Shown: in pieces, positions 8,363 to 15,200 of the stretch
Numbering within the stretch: the stretch's first letter is position 1
Layout of the letters: the number at the start of each line of letters is the position of its first letter
Assembly (NCBI GenBank): GCA_044359885.1
Contig: JBIKLI010000031.1
Location: 1 to 20,583 of the forward strand
Length of the DNA stretch: 20,583 bases
Source: CAIOSQ01 sp044359885
Lineage (GTDB): Bacteria > Pseudomonadota > Alphaproteobacteria > CACIAM-22H2
Direction of reading: 5' to 3'
Position numbers and translations under genes: made by a program
Notes under the pieces: model-generated
What the model was told of the DNA's origin: nothing
Database searches by the model: none
Seen by the model: the letters and a program-made list of their open reading frames with translations, nothing else

Positions 8363-9073
8363 TCATACCGCGCGGCCGCCGGAGGCGGCCGCCGCGACAT
8401 ATCGGTTCCAGAGATCCGGCCGGCGCTCGCGCGTCAGCCGTTCGGCTTCGGCGCGTCGCCACGCGCGGATCCTGGCATGGTGGCCGGAGGCGAGGACCTC
8501 CGGCACGGCGCGCCCGGCCCAGACGGCGGGACGCGTGTAATGGGGGTATTCGAGCAATCCCTCGGCGAAGCTCTCCTCCTCGGCCGAGGCGGATTCGCCC
8601 ATGACGCCCGGCAGCAGCCGCACGCAGGCATCGACCAGGGCGATCGCCGCCGGCTCGCCGCCGGAGAGCACGAAATCGCCGAGGCTCAGTTCCTCCAGGC
8701 CACGTGCGTCGATGACGCGCTGGTCCACGCCCTCGAACCGGCCGCAGAGCAGGACGCAGCCCGGACCGGCGGCCAGATCGCGGACCAGCGGCTGGTCGAT
8801 CCGCCGTCCCCGCGGGCTGAGATAGAAGGCCGGCAGGTCCTGCGGCGCCGCCGCGAGCGCCGCATCGACCACGTCCGGGCGCATCACCATGCCCGGACCG
8901 CCCCCGAAAGGCGTGTCGTCGACGCTGCGATGCCTGTCGCACGCGAAGCCGCGGATGTCGACCACGTCGAGCCGCCACAGGCCCAGCGCCGCGGCGCGCC
9001 CCGCCAGCGAATGCCCCAGCGGCCCTGGGAACATCTCCGGCAGGATGGTCAGAACATGGGCGGTCCAGGTCAT
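8363..9073 (-). CDS. trmD: tRNA (guanine-N1)-methyltransferase
   Basis: A 236-residue SPOUT (trefoil-knot) methyltransferase that makes m1G37 in tRNAs with G36, preventing +1 frameshifting. Seen: LTILPEMFPGPL (8-19), RSVDDTPFGGGPGMVM (49-64), YLSPRGRRIDQ, the knot and SAM-binding segments LLCGRFEGVDQRVI (108-121) and SLGDFVLSGGEPAA (130-143), LPGVMG (154-159), then ESFAEGLLEYPHYTRP (167-182). At the position of E. coli Asp169, the proposed general base in 'EDSF', this protein has Glu167 ('EESF'). This is conservative and may be common in this lineage. The start at 9073 overlaps the rimM stop by four bases, indicating coupled translation. The C-terminal domain is intact. Confidence 0.96.
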   Translation of the reverse strand: MTWTAHVLTILPEMFPGPLGHSLAGRAAALGLWRLDVVDIRGFACDRHRSVDDTPFGGGPGMVMRPDVVDAALAAAPQDLPAFYLSPRGRRIDQPLVRDLAAGPGCVLLCGRFEGVDQRVIDARGLEELSLGDFVLSGGEPAAIALVDACVRLLPGVMGESASAEEESFAEGLLEYPHYTRPAVWAGRAVPEVLASGHHARIRAWRRAEAERLTRERRPDLWNRYVAAAASGGRAV

Positions 9074-9636
9074 GGCGCGTCCGCCCGCTTGGCGGCGTCG
9101 TCGGCGGCGGCGTCATCGTCGTCGTCGCCGCGCGCCTCGATCTCGGCCGGCGGCGAGACGATCACGCGGCCCTGGGCCGGCTCGACGTCCCCGACCATCG
9201 GCGCCGCGAAGGGCAGCAGGAGCGCCTCCGCGCCGGGGCGCTCGATTTCGAGCACGTCGCCCGCGCCGTAATTGAGGACGCGCGCGACGCGCCCGATGGC
9301 GGTGCCGTCGGGGGTGACCGCGGCCAGTCCGACGAGGTCGGCGATATAGACCTCGCCGCGCCGCGGCCGGGGCAACCGGTCGCGGGCCACGTGCAGTTCG
9401 ACGCCTTTCAGCGCCTCCGCGGCCTCGCGGGTACCGACGCCGTCGATCGCGGCGATGACCAGGCCGCGCGCGCTGCCGCGCGGCTTGAGGACGAAGCTGC
9501 GCGTCCCGGTCGCGTCGGCAAGCGCGCCGTAACGCGCGATGGCGCGCGGATCGGCGGTGAAGGACTTGACCTTCACCTCGCCGCGCACGCCATGGGCGCC
9601 CGTGATCACGCCGAGCATGACTCGCCGCTCGCTCAA
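9070..9636 (-). CDS. rimM: 16S rRNA processing / ribosome maturation factor RimM
   Basis: A 188-residue 30S assembly factor that binds ribosomal protein S19 and helps mature the 3' domain of 16S rRNA. The N-terminal barrel carries the family signature LGVITGAHGVRGEVKVKSFT (8-27). The C-terminal PRC-barrel shows GEVYIADLVGLAAV (about 94-107) and later LLLPFAAPMVGDVEP, ending in the usual IVSPP. A tail rich in Asp and Ala (about residues 165-188) extends past the domain. The start Met at 9636 gives a short lead (MSERRV) before the signature; Met7 is an alternative. It lies between rpsP (25 bases upstream) and trmD (4-base overlap). Confidence 0.94.
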   Translation of the reverse strand: MSERRVMLGVITGAHGVRGEVKVKSFTADPRAIARYGALADATGTRSFVLKPRGSARGLVIAAIDGVGTREAAEALKGVELHVARDRLPRPRRGEVYIADLVGLAAVTPDGTAIGRVARVLNYGAGDVLEIERPGAEALLLPFAAPMVGDVEPAQGRVIVSPPAEIEARGDDDDDAAADDAAKRADAP

Positions 9637-9661
9637 GGATCCGCTCCGTCCGCGCCCCGGA

Positions 9662-10030
9662 TCAGCCCTGGGCCGCGGCTTCCGCCGCCTTCGCCGCGGC
9701 CTCGGCCGCCGCCTTCATGCGCTCCTGGGCCTTGGCCTTGGGCGCGGATTTCTTCGGCGTCTCGCGATGGGCCGGCTTGGGGCCGAGCCCCGCGTGGTGC
9801 AGGAAGATCGCGATGCGGTCGGACGGCGTCGCACCCCTGGCAAGCCAGTGCTTCACGCGCTCGACATCCATGACCACGCGGTCCTTGTGGCCCTTCTCGA
9901 GCATCGGGTTGTAGGACCCGATGCGCTCGACGAAGGCGCCGTCGCGGGCCTTGCGGCTGTCTGCGACCACGATCTTGTAGAACGGGCGGTGCTTGGTCCC
10001 GGCGCGGGACATGCGGATCTTGAGGGCCAT
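9662..10030 (-). CDS. rpsP: 30S ribosomal protein S16
   Basis: A 122-residue small-subunit ribosomal protein. The N-terminal 80 residues are canonical S16: MALKIRMSRAGTKHRPFYKI, VVADSRKARDGAFVERIGSYNP, then VERVKHWLARGATPSDRIAIFLHHAGL. About 40 further residues rich in Lys and Ala (KKSAPKAKAQERMKAAAEAA and on) form a probably helical or disordered tail. E. coli S16 is about 82 residues; such tails are common in alphaproteobacteria. The gene follows ffh by 55 bases and precedes rimM by 25. Confidence 0.96.
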   Translation of the reverse strand: MALKIRMSRAGTKHRPFYKIVVADSRKARDGAFVERIGSYNPMLEKGHKDRVVMDVERVKHWLARGATPSDRIAIFLHHAGLGPKPAHRETPKKSAPKAKAQERMKAAAEAAAKAAEAAAQG

Positions 10031-10085
10031 CTGTCGTCGTCGTCCTTCTGCGGTGGTTCGTTTCAGTCTGGGAGGGGTTGCGCGT

Positions 10086-11435
10086 TCAGCGCCGGAACAG
10101 ATTGGCGATGCCCGTGCGCATCAGGCCCTTCTGCCCAAGCTTGGACACCTGCTTCATCATCCGGCTCATCTCCATGTACTGCTTCACCAGCCGGTTCACG
10201 TCCTCGACGCTGGTCCCGGACCCGGCGGCGATGCGGCGGCGGCGATTGGCGTTGAGCAGCCGCACGTCGCGGCGCTCGGCCTTCGTCATCGAGCCGATGA
10301 TCGCCTCCTGGCGGCGGACCATGCGGTCGTCGACGCGGGCGGCATCCAGCTGCGACTTGACCTTCTGGATCCCGGGCAGCATGCCCATGACGCCGCCGAG
10401 GCCGCCCATCTTGCGCAGCTGGCGCAGCTGGGAGGCCATGTCGTCGAGGTCGAATTCGCCCTTCTGGACCTTGCGCGCGAGCTTCTCGGCTTCTTCCTTC
10501 TCGACCGTCTCGGCGGCCTTCTCGACCAGGCCGACGATGTCGCCCATGCCCAGGATCCGGCCCGCGACGCGGTCGGGATGGAAGACGTCGATCGCGTCGA
10601 CCTTCTCGCCGAGGCCGATGAACTTGATCGGGCGCCCGGTGACCGCGCGCATCGACAGGGCGGCGCCGCCGCGCGCGTCGCCGTCGACGCGGGTCATGAC
10701 GATGCCGGTGACGCCGATCTTCTCGTTGAAGTTGGTGGCGACGGTGACCGCGTCCTGGCCGGTCATCGCGTCGACCACCAGCAGGCTCTCGGCGGGCTTG
10801 ACCTCGTCGCGGATCGCCGCCGCCTCGGCCATCAGGTCGTCGTCGATCGACAGGCGGCCGGCGGTGTCGAGCAGGACGACGTCGAAGCCTTCCAGCCGTC
10901 CGCGCTCCATCGCGCGCCGCGCGATCTCGACCGGTCCCTGCCCCGCGACGATGTCGAGCGTGGCGACACCGGTCTGTTCGCCCAGCACGCGCAGCTGCTC
11001 CTGGGCGGCCGGGCGCCTCGTGTCCAGCGAGGCCATCAGGACCTTCTTGCGGTCCTTCTGGGTCAGGCGCAGGCCCAGCTTGGCGGTGGTCGTCGTCTTG
11101 CCGGACCCCTGCAGTCCCAGCATCAGCACCGGCACCGGCGGCACGGCGCGCAGGTTGATCTCGGCGGCGGTGGCGCCCAGCGTCTCGACCAGATGGTCAT
11201 GGACGATCTTGACCACCATCTGGCCCGGCGTGACCGAACGGATCACCTCCTGGCCGATGGCCCGCAGCCTGACGCCGGCGATGAAGGTCTTGACGACGGA
11301 CAGCGCGACATCGGCCTCGAGCAGCGCCAGGCGCACCTCGCGCAGCGCCTCGTCCACGTCGCCCTCGGAGAGGGCGCCGCGTCCGCGCAGCCGGTCGAAG
11401 ACCTTGCCGAGGCGCTGGCTGAGATTCTCGAACAT
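10086..11435 (-). CDS. ffh: Signal recognition particle protein Ffh (SRP54)
   Basis: The 449-residue SRP GTPase that binds signal sequences of nascent membrane proteins together with 4.5S RNA and delivers ribosomes to FtsY. Domains in order: N domain helices (1-90), G domain with the P-loop GLQGSGKTTTTAKLG (107-121), DTRRPAAQEQL, DTAGR and TRVDGDARGGAAL, then the Met-rich M domain (from about 300) with QLRKMGGLGGVMGMLPG, the RNA-binding RIAAGSGTS and YMEMSRMMKQ. All GTPase elements are present. The start at 11435 gives the standard MFENLSQRLGKVFD opening; GAAGGAAG lies 14 or so bases upstream. The same frame stays open far upstream, but that part is antisense to the next gene and is not coding. 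It heads the ffh-rpsP-rimM-trmD-rplS block. Confidence 0.97.
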   Translation of the reverse strand: MFENLSQRLGKVFDRLRGRGALSEGDVDEALREVRLALLEADVALSVVKTFIAGVRLRAIGQEVIRSVTPGQMVVKIVHDHLVETLGATAAEINLRAVPPVPVLMLGLQGSGKTTTTAKLGLRLTQKDRKKVLMASLDTRRPAAQEQLRVLGEQTGVATLDIVAGQGPVEIARRAMERGRLEGFDVVLLDTAGRLSIDDDLMAEAAAIRDEVKPAESLLVVDAMTGQDAVTVATNFNEKIGVTGIVMTRVDGDARGGAALSMRAVTGRPIKFIGLGEKVDAIDVFHPDRVAGRILGMGDIVGLVEKAAETVEKEEAEKLARKVQKGEFDLDDMASQLRQLRKMGGLGGVMGMLPGIQKVKSQLDAARVDDRMVRRQEAIIGSMTKAERRDVRLLNANRRRRIAAGSGTSVEDVNRLVKQYMEMSRMMKQVSKLGQKGLMRTGIANLFRR

Positions 11436-11600
11436 CGGACCGGAACCGCTTCCTTCGCGACCTTGAGACCGCCCAAACGCCAGCGACCCCGGCGGGCGCG
11501 ACGCGCTGACCGGGGCAGCCCTCCCGCCTCCGAGGCCGGCATCTGCCGGTCCTGTCGTGCGGGACGGCCCAAGGGTGCTGGAGATCCCTCGAACGTGGCG

Positions 11601-11612
11601 GGTTCTAGAACC
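11601..11612. promoter_or_regulatory. 12-bp perfect palindrome overlapping the ffh -10 box
   Basis: GGTTCTAGAACC is its own reverse complement and covers the whole candidate -10 hexamer. A dimeric repressor bound here would block the promoter. A chance occurrence cannot be excluded. Confidence 0.3.
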
Positions 11613-11630
11613 AAGCCGTCCCGCGGTCAA
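11602..11630 (-). promoter_or_regulatory. Candidate sigma70-type promoter of the ffh-rplS block
   Basis: On the minus strand TTGACC (11630-11625) is separated by exactly 17 bases from TAGAAC (11607-11602). These match five of six and four of six consensus positions. The start codon of ffh lies about 165 bases downstream, implying a long untranslated leader. Confidence 0.55.
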
Positions 11631-11635
11631 GCGAG

Positions 11636-11649
11636 GCCGCCGCGGCGGC
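11636..11649. repeat. 14-bp perfect palindrome upstream of the ffh -35 box
   Basis: GCCGCCGCGGCGGC is self-complementary and ends six bases upstream of the -35 hexamer. Its composition is that of the background, so it may be chance; its position beside a promoter is the only reason to list it. Confidence 0.25.
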
Positions 11650-11765
11650 GCCGGGAGCCCGCCGGGACGCATGACAGCGGGCATTGGACAACGGACCCGC
11701 GATGGACCCACCATGGGCCACCGGAGACTTCGGCCATCCGGGAAAACGGCCATGGGAGCGACGCC

Positions 11766-12752
11766 ATGAAGATCTGCGTAATCGGCGCCGGCGCGATGGG
11801 CGGCGCCTATGGGACGCTGCTGTCGCGCATCGGGCACGACGTCACCTTCGTCGACGTCTGGAGCGACAACGTCGACGCCATCAACGCGCGCGGCATGCGC
11901 CTGGACGGCGTCCTGGGCACGCATGTGCGCCGGATCCCGGCGACGACCAATCCGCCGGCCGGGCTGGGCGCCGATCTGGCGATGGTCTGGACCGACGCCG
12001 GCAGCACGCGCGCCGCGGCCGAGACCGCGAAGGCGGCGCTGGCGCCCGACGGGTTCGCGATCACGCTGCAGAACGGACTGGGCAATGTCGAGGCGCTGGT
12101 CGAGGTGCTGGGCGCCGCGCGGGTCGCGGCCGGCTCCAGCATGTGTTCGGCCGCCATGCAGGGACCTGCCCACGCGGTCCTCACCCACATGGGCATGACC
12201 TCGGTCGGCGAGATCGGCGGCGGCGGCAGCGCGCGCACCGCGGCGCTGGCCGCGGAGCTGGAGACGGCCGGGTTCCGCGTCCAGGTCCATCCGCAGATCA
12301 TGGCGCTGATCTGGACCAAGTTCGCGCTCAACTGCTCGGTCAATGCGCTCTGCGCGACGACCGGCCTGCGGCTCGGCGAGATCGCGCGGCTGCCGGCGAT
12401 GGACCAGTTCCAGGACCGGATCATGGACGAATTGCTGGCCGTCGTCGCCGCGGAGGGAATCGCGCTGACCGATCCCGACATCCGCGCCACGGTGAAGGCG
12501 CATTGCTGGAGCAAGTTCAGCCGTCCCTCGATGCTGCAGCACGTCCAGGCCGGCAAGCGCACGGAGATCGACGCGCTGAACGGCCGGCTCGTCGCGCTGG
12601 GAGCCGCGCGGGGCATCCCGACACCCTTCAACGCGGCCCTGGTGGCGCTGCTCAAGGGCGTCGAATACAAGTCGACCGAGGCGCGCGCGCGCACCGAGGA
12701 CGACTACGCGCGGATCGAAGCCGCCGCCGCCGGGACGAAGCGACCCGCCTGA
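11766..12752 (+). CDS. Ketopantoate reductase (PanE/ApbA)-family oxidoreductase
   Basis: A 328-residue NADPH-dependent 2-ketoacid reductase of the PanE/ApbA family; the type enzyme reduces ketopantoate to pantoate for coenzyme A. The Rossmann loop is VIGAGAMGGAYG (5-16). LQNGLGN (101-107) and the C-terminal helical domain follow with Lys185 and Asn189 in TKFALNCSVN, Asn193, Ser255 in SML, and Glu267 in RTEIDALNG. These match E. coli Lys176, Asn180, Asn184, Ser244 and Glu256. The conserved Lys of the 'LK/VKA' segment (E. coli Lys72) aligns with Asp77 in MVWTDAG. The true substrate may therefore differ from ketopantoate, so I give no symbol. Start at 11766 is preceded by GGGAGCG. It lies 25 bases before a PhyH-family gene, probably in one operon. 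Confidence 0.85.
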   Translation: MKICVIGAGAMGGAYGTLLSRIGHDVTFVDVWSDNVDAINARGMRLDGVLGTHVRRIPATTNPPAGLGADLAMVWTDAGSTRAAAETAKAALAPDGFAITLQNGLGNVEALVEVLGAARVAAGSSMCSAAMQGPAHAVLTHMGMTSVGEIGGGGSARTAALAAELETAGFRVQVHPQIMALIWTKFALNCSVNALCATTGLRLGEIARLPAMDQFQDRIMDELLAVVAAEGIALTDPDIRATVKAHCWSKFSRPSMLQHVQAGKRTEIDALNGRLVALGAARGIPTPFNAALVALLKGVEYKSTEARARTEDDYARIEAAAAGTKRPA

Positions 12753-12777
12753 ACGCAAGCGCAAGGAGGCGCGAGCG

Positions 12778-13644
12778 ATGCCGACCATCCTGACCCCGGC
12801 GCAGCGCGCCGATTTCGAGCGCGACGGCTATGTCTTCGCGCGCGGCCTGTTCGACGCCGAGGAGACGCGGCTGCTGCGCGAGGCGATGGAGAAGGATCCG
12901 GCGATCGCCGCGCATTTCTACAATCGCCACGACGCCACCGGCGCGGCGACCAAGATGGTCACCTGGAACCACCCCGGCGACAGCGTCTACGGCATGGCCG
13001 CGCGCGCGGCGCGGATGGTCGACACGATGGAGGACCTGCTCGGCGGCGAGGTCTATCACTATCATTCCAAGCTGACCGCCAAGGAACCGCACGAGGGCGG
13101 CGCCTGGGAATGGCACCAGGACTACGGCTACTGGTACAACAACGGCTGCCTGTTCCCGCTGATGGCGTCGTGCATGATCGCGCTCGACCGCACGACGCGC
13201 GCCAATGGCTGCCTGCAGGTGCTGCGCGGCTCGCACGCGATGGGACGCATCGACCACGGCCTGCTCGAAGGCCAGCAGGTCGGCGCCGATCTCGCCCGCG
13301 TCGAGCAGGCCAAGGCCAGGCTGGAGACCGTCTACGCCGAGATGGAACCGGGCGACGGACTCTTCTTCCACTGCAACACGCTGCATCGCTCGGACCAGAA
13401 CCGCTCTCCCGACCGGCGCTGGACGCTGATCTGCTGCTACAACGCCGCGCGCAACGATCCGTATCGCGAGCATCACCACCCGCGCTACACGAAGCTGGAC
13501 AAGGTGCCGGACGATGCGATCCGCGCCGCGGGCCTGCGCTTCTCCGATGCGGCGCATGACGGCGCCTTCCTCAAGCGGGCGACCGCACCCAAGGATCTGC
13601 GCACGCGCGGCGGCGCGGTGTTCGACCGCGGCACCGCGCGCTGA
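12778..13644 (+). CDS. Phytanoyl-CoA dioxygenase (PhyH)-family Fe(II)/2-oxoglutarate oxygenase
   Basis: A 288-residue protein of the PhyH family, cupin-fold oxygenases that hydroxylate a substrate using Fe(II), O2 and 2-oxoglutarate. The iron triad is visible: His113 and Asp115 in EWHQDYGYW and the distal His203 in HCNTLHRSDQNRS, followed by Arg213/Arg214 for 2-oxoglutarate. Other family marks are FERDGYVFARGLFDAEE near the N-terminus, HYHSKL (94-99) and NGCLQVLRGSH (143-153). The real substrate is not readable; bacterial members act on very diverse small molecules. The start has an excellent ribosome-binding site AAGGAGG (12763-12769) eight bases upstream. It is downstream of a PanE-family reductase gene, which suggests the two act on related compounds. 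Confidence 0.88.
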   Translation: MPTILTPAQRADFERDGYVFARGLFDAEETRLLREAMEKDPAIAAHFYNRHDATGAATKMVTWNHPGDSVYGMAARAARMVDTMEDLLGGEVYHYHSKLTAKEPHEGGAWEWHQDYGYWYNNGCLFPLMASCMIALDRTTRANGCLQVLRGSHAMGRIDHGLLEGQQVGADLARVEQAKARLETVYAEMEPGDGLFFHCNTLHRSDQNRSPDRRWTLICCYNAARNDPYREHHHPRYTKLDKVPDDAIRAAGLRFSDAAHDGAFLKRATAPKDLRTRGGAVFDRGTAR

Positions 13645-13648
13645 GCGC

Positions 13649-13662
13649 CGCCCGTCAGGGCG
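13649..13662. terminator. 5-bp hairpin with the GNAT gene stop codon in its loop
   Basis: CGCCC at 13649-13653 pairs with GGGCG at 13658-13662. The 4-base loop holds the minus-strand stop (13657-13655). Next to it, GCGC-TGA-GCGC at 13638-13648 places the stop of the convergent PhyH-family gene in a second, shorter stem. Both lie in the 10-base gap between the two genes. No T-tract is present. Confidence 0.3.
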
Positions 13663-14431
13663 TATGCGCGTAATGCGTCAGACGCAGGAACGGCCGCAGC
13701 CCCGCCGCCTGCGCCAGCCGGATCGAGGCGAGATTGCGCTCGTGGACCTGATAGCGCGGGAAACGCCCGTGCCGTCCCAGCTCGCCCAGCACGGCGCGCA
13801 CCGCGCGCGCGCCGTGACCCTGGCGGCGCGCGGCCTCGGGCGTGAACACGCCGCCGATCTCCCACACGCGCGACCAGTTCTCGTAGGCGAAGCACACCGC
13901 GAGCGGTGACGCGGCCGGCCCGGCCACGCAGGCGAAGGCGCGCCCGTCGGCAAGCATCGGCGCCAGCCAGTCGCGGGCATGGTCCTGCGCGGCGAAGAGC
14001 GCGAATGCCGCCTCCCCGGGCACCGGACCGATGCGGACATCCGGATCGGCGGCGAGGCCGGCGAGTTCCGCGGGCGGCGCCGTGAACGACAGGATCTGCA
14101 TGCGCCGCTCGAGCGCGAAGGTCTCGGCCACCGCCTCGCGGTCGGCCTCGCCGTCCAGCTTGAAGACCAGCCCGGTGCCGCGCGGCACATGGCCAAGCAG
14201 CGCCCGGGTCAGGTCGGGTCCGTCGCTGGCGACCAGCACGACGAACCGCGCCGCCGGATAGGTCCGCCGGTCCCAGGACGTGGCGGCCGCGTCGAGCACC
14301 ACCAGGAACCCGTCGCGCGCGCCGTCGGCGACATGGTGAAGCCGCGCATGGCCGGGATAGGCCTGCAGATGCTTGAGCAGGACGATGTTGCGCAGCGGAT
14401 CGCGCGCCAGACGCTCCTCGGCCGCCGTCAT
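13655..14431 (-). CDS. GNAT-family N-acetyltransferase
   Basis: A 258-residue protein whose C-terminal half is a GNAT acyltransferase fold. Strand 4 is SRVWEIGGVFTPEAARRQ (about 187-204), followed by the acetyl-CoA pyrophosphate loop RRQGHGA (202-208) and the helix RAVRAVLGEL. Beyond it come the conserved YQVHERNLASIRLAQAAGLRPF elements (Asn and Ala-Gly-Leu motif of strand 5). The N-terminal 120 residues (LARDPLRNIVLLKHLQAYPG and on) resemble the degenerate first GNAT lobe of two-lobed members such as the FR47-like group. The acceptor substrate is unknown. It starts 11 bases after the stop of the DedA-family gene and is probably co-transcribed with it. Confidence 0.82.
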   Translation of the reverse strand: MTAAEERLARDPLRNIVLLKHLQAYPGHARLHHVADGARDGFLVVLDAAATSWDRRTYPAARFVVLVASDGPDLTRALLGHVPRGTGLVFKLDGEADREAVAETFALERRMQILSFTAPPAELAGLAADPDVRIGPVPGEAAFALFAAQDHARDWLAPMLADGRAFACVAGPAASPLAVCFAYENWSRVWEIGGVFTPEAARRQGHGARAVRAVLGELGRHGRFPRYQVHERNLASIRLAQAAGLRPFLRLTHYAHTP

Positions 14432-14442
14432 GCCCGGCGCGC

Positions 14443-15063
14443 TCAGTCGCGCCGGCGCAGCGCGCGCCAGGCGAAGAAGATGGCGAAGAGAATCGCCAGC
14501 GACACGGTGCTGCGCAACGCCGGCGGCATCTCGTCCAGCCGCTGGGTCAGCCAGGCCGCGATCGCCGTCGGCGCCAGCAGCAGCGGCGCCCAGATCACGG
14601 CCGACACCCAGTTGGCGATGTGGAAGCGACGCGCGTCGACCCCCATCGTGCCGGCCAGCAGCGGCACCACCACCCGCGCCGGGCCGATGAACCGGCCGAC
14701 GAACACCGCCATGACGCCCCAGCGCTCGAAGAAACGATGGCCGCGCGACACCAGTTCGGGTCGCCGCGCCAGCCAGGGCAGCGACTCGATCTCCCGGGCG
14801 TAGCGCCGCCCGCCCTCGTAGCTGATCCAGAAGCCCAGGCCGGCACCGACGATGCCCCAGGCCGAGAGCGTGCCCAGGTCCAGCAGCCCGGCGGTGGCGA
14901 GGCCGCCGATGCCGATCAGCATCAAGGTCGCAGGGACGATCGCGCTGACGATGGCGAGCGATTCGAGGAAGCAGATCGCGAAGACGATCGGCCCGGCCAG
15001 GGCCGCATGCGTCTCGACGAAACCGGTGAGGGGCGCGAACAGGTCGGCGAACAGGTTTTCCAT
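14443..15063 (-). CDS. DedA-family (VTT-domain) inner-membrane protein
   Basis: A 206-residue multi-pass membrane protein of the DedA/SNARE-associated family, linked to lipid carrier recycling (undecaprenyl phosphate flippases among them) and membrane homeostasis. Seen: FLESLAIVSAIVPATLMLIGIGGL (begins at 32) with the conserved Glu34, Gly-rich helix IVGAGLGFWISYEGG (71-85), amphipathic segment HRFFERWGVMAVFVGRFIGP (begins at 109) with Arg in GRFIGPARVVVPLLAG (123-138), the family's re-entrant signature, and a hydrophobic C-terminal helix ending in Arg-rich WRALRRRD. The start was placed at 15063 (MENLFADLF) because the family opens with an amphipathic helix like this. In-frame ATG codons at 15078, 15105 and 15138 are alternatives; none has a strong ribosome-binding site. 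Confidence 0.83.
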   Translation of the reverse strand: MENLFADLFAPLTGFVETHAALAGPIVFAICFLESLAIVSAIVPATLMLIGIGGLATAGLLDLGTLSAWGIVGAGLGFWISYEGGRRYAREIESLPWLARRPELVSRGHRFFERWGVMAVFVGRFIGPARVVVPLLAGTMGVDARRFHIANWVSAVIWAPLLLAPTAIAAWLTQRLDEMPPALRSTVSLAILFAIFFAWRALRRRD

Positions 15064-15200
15064 GCCGGGCCTAGACATGCCCAGGTCCAGGACAATTTCA
15101 ACCATCTTGCGGGGACGGGCTTGCGCCCGATGCGCCATGTCGCCGGCCCAAGATCGCCGCCCGCGCGCCTGCGTCAGGGGTTAATCTGCCCTACCCGAGC

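Larger units (their letters stand above)
11436..11765. other. 330-base intergenic region between ffh and the divergent reductase gene
   Basis: This is the only stretch above 300 bases without a gene. It holds a good candidate minus-strand promoter for ffh (11602-11630), a perfect palindrome over its -10 box (11601-11612) and a second palindrome beside the -35 box (11636-11649). Positions 11436-11600 would be a long ffh leader of about 160 bases. Positions 11650-11765 should carry the promoter of the plus-strand gene, but I recognise no good one. No SRP RNA core or tRNA was found. Confidence 0.6.

Noticed and set aside
11436..11600. Possible 4.5S SRP RNA gene next to ffh
   Set aside because: The conserved SRP RNA core (GGAAGG-type tetraloop helix with AGCA) was looked for and is not present. 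GAAGGAAG near 11450 is better read as the ffh ribosome-binding region.
9993..11765. Long plus-strand open frame antisense to ffh and joined to the reductase gene
   Set aside because: It is a GC-rich shadow frame of ffh. The reductase Rossmann fold starts cleanly at 11766, with a ribosome-binding site just upstream.
11436..12788. Long minus-strand open frame running upstream of ffh (900 codons in total)
   Set aside because: It is antisense to the PanE-family gene, has Arg/Gly/Ala-rich low-complexity translation, and is explained by the scarcity of stops in GC-rich DNA. Ffh proper begins at MFENLSQRLG (11435).
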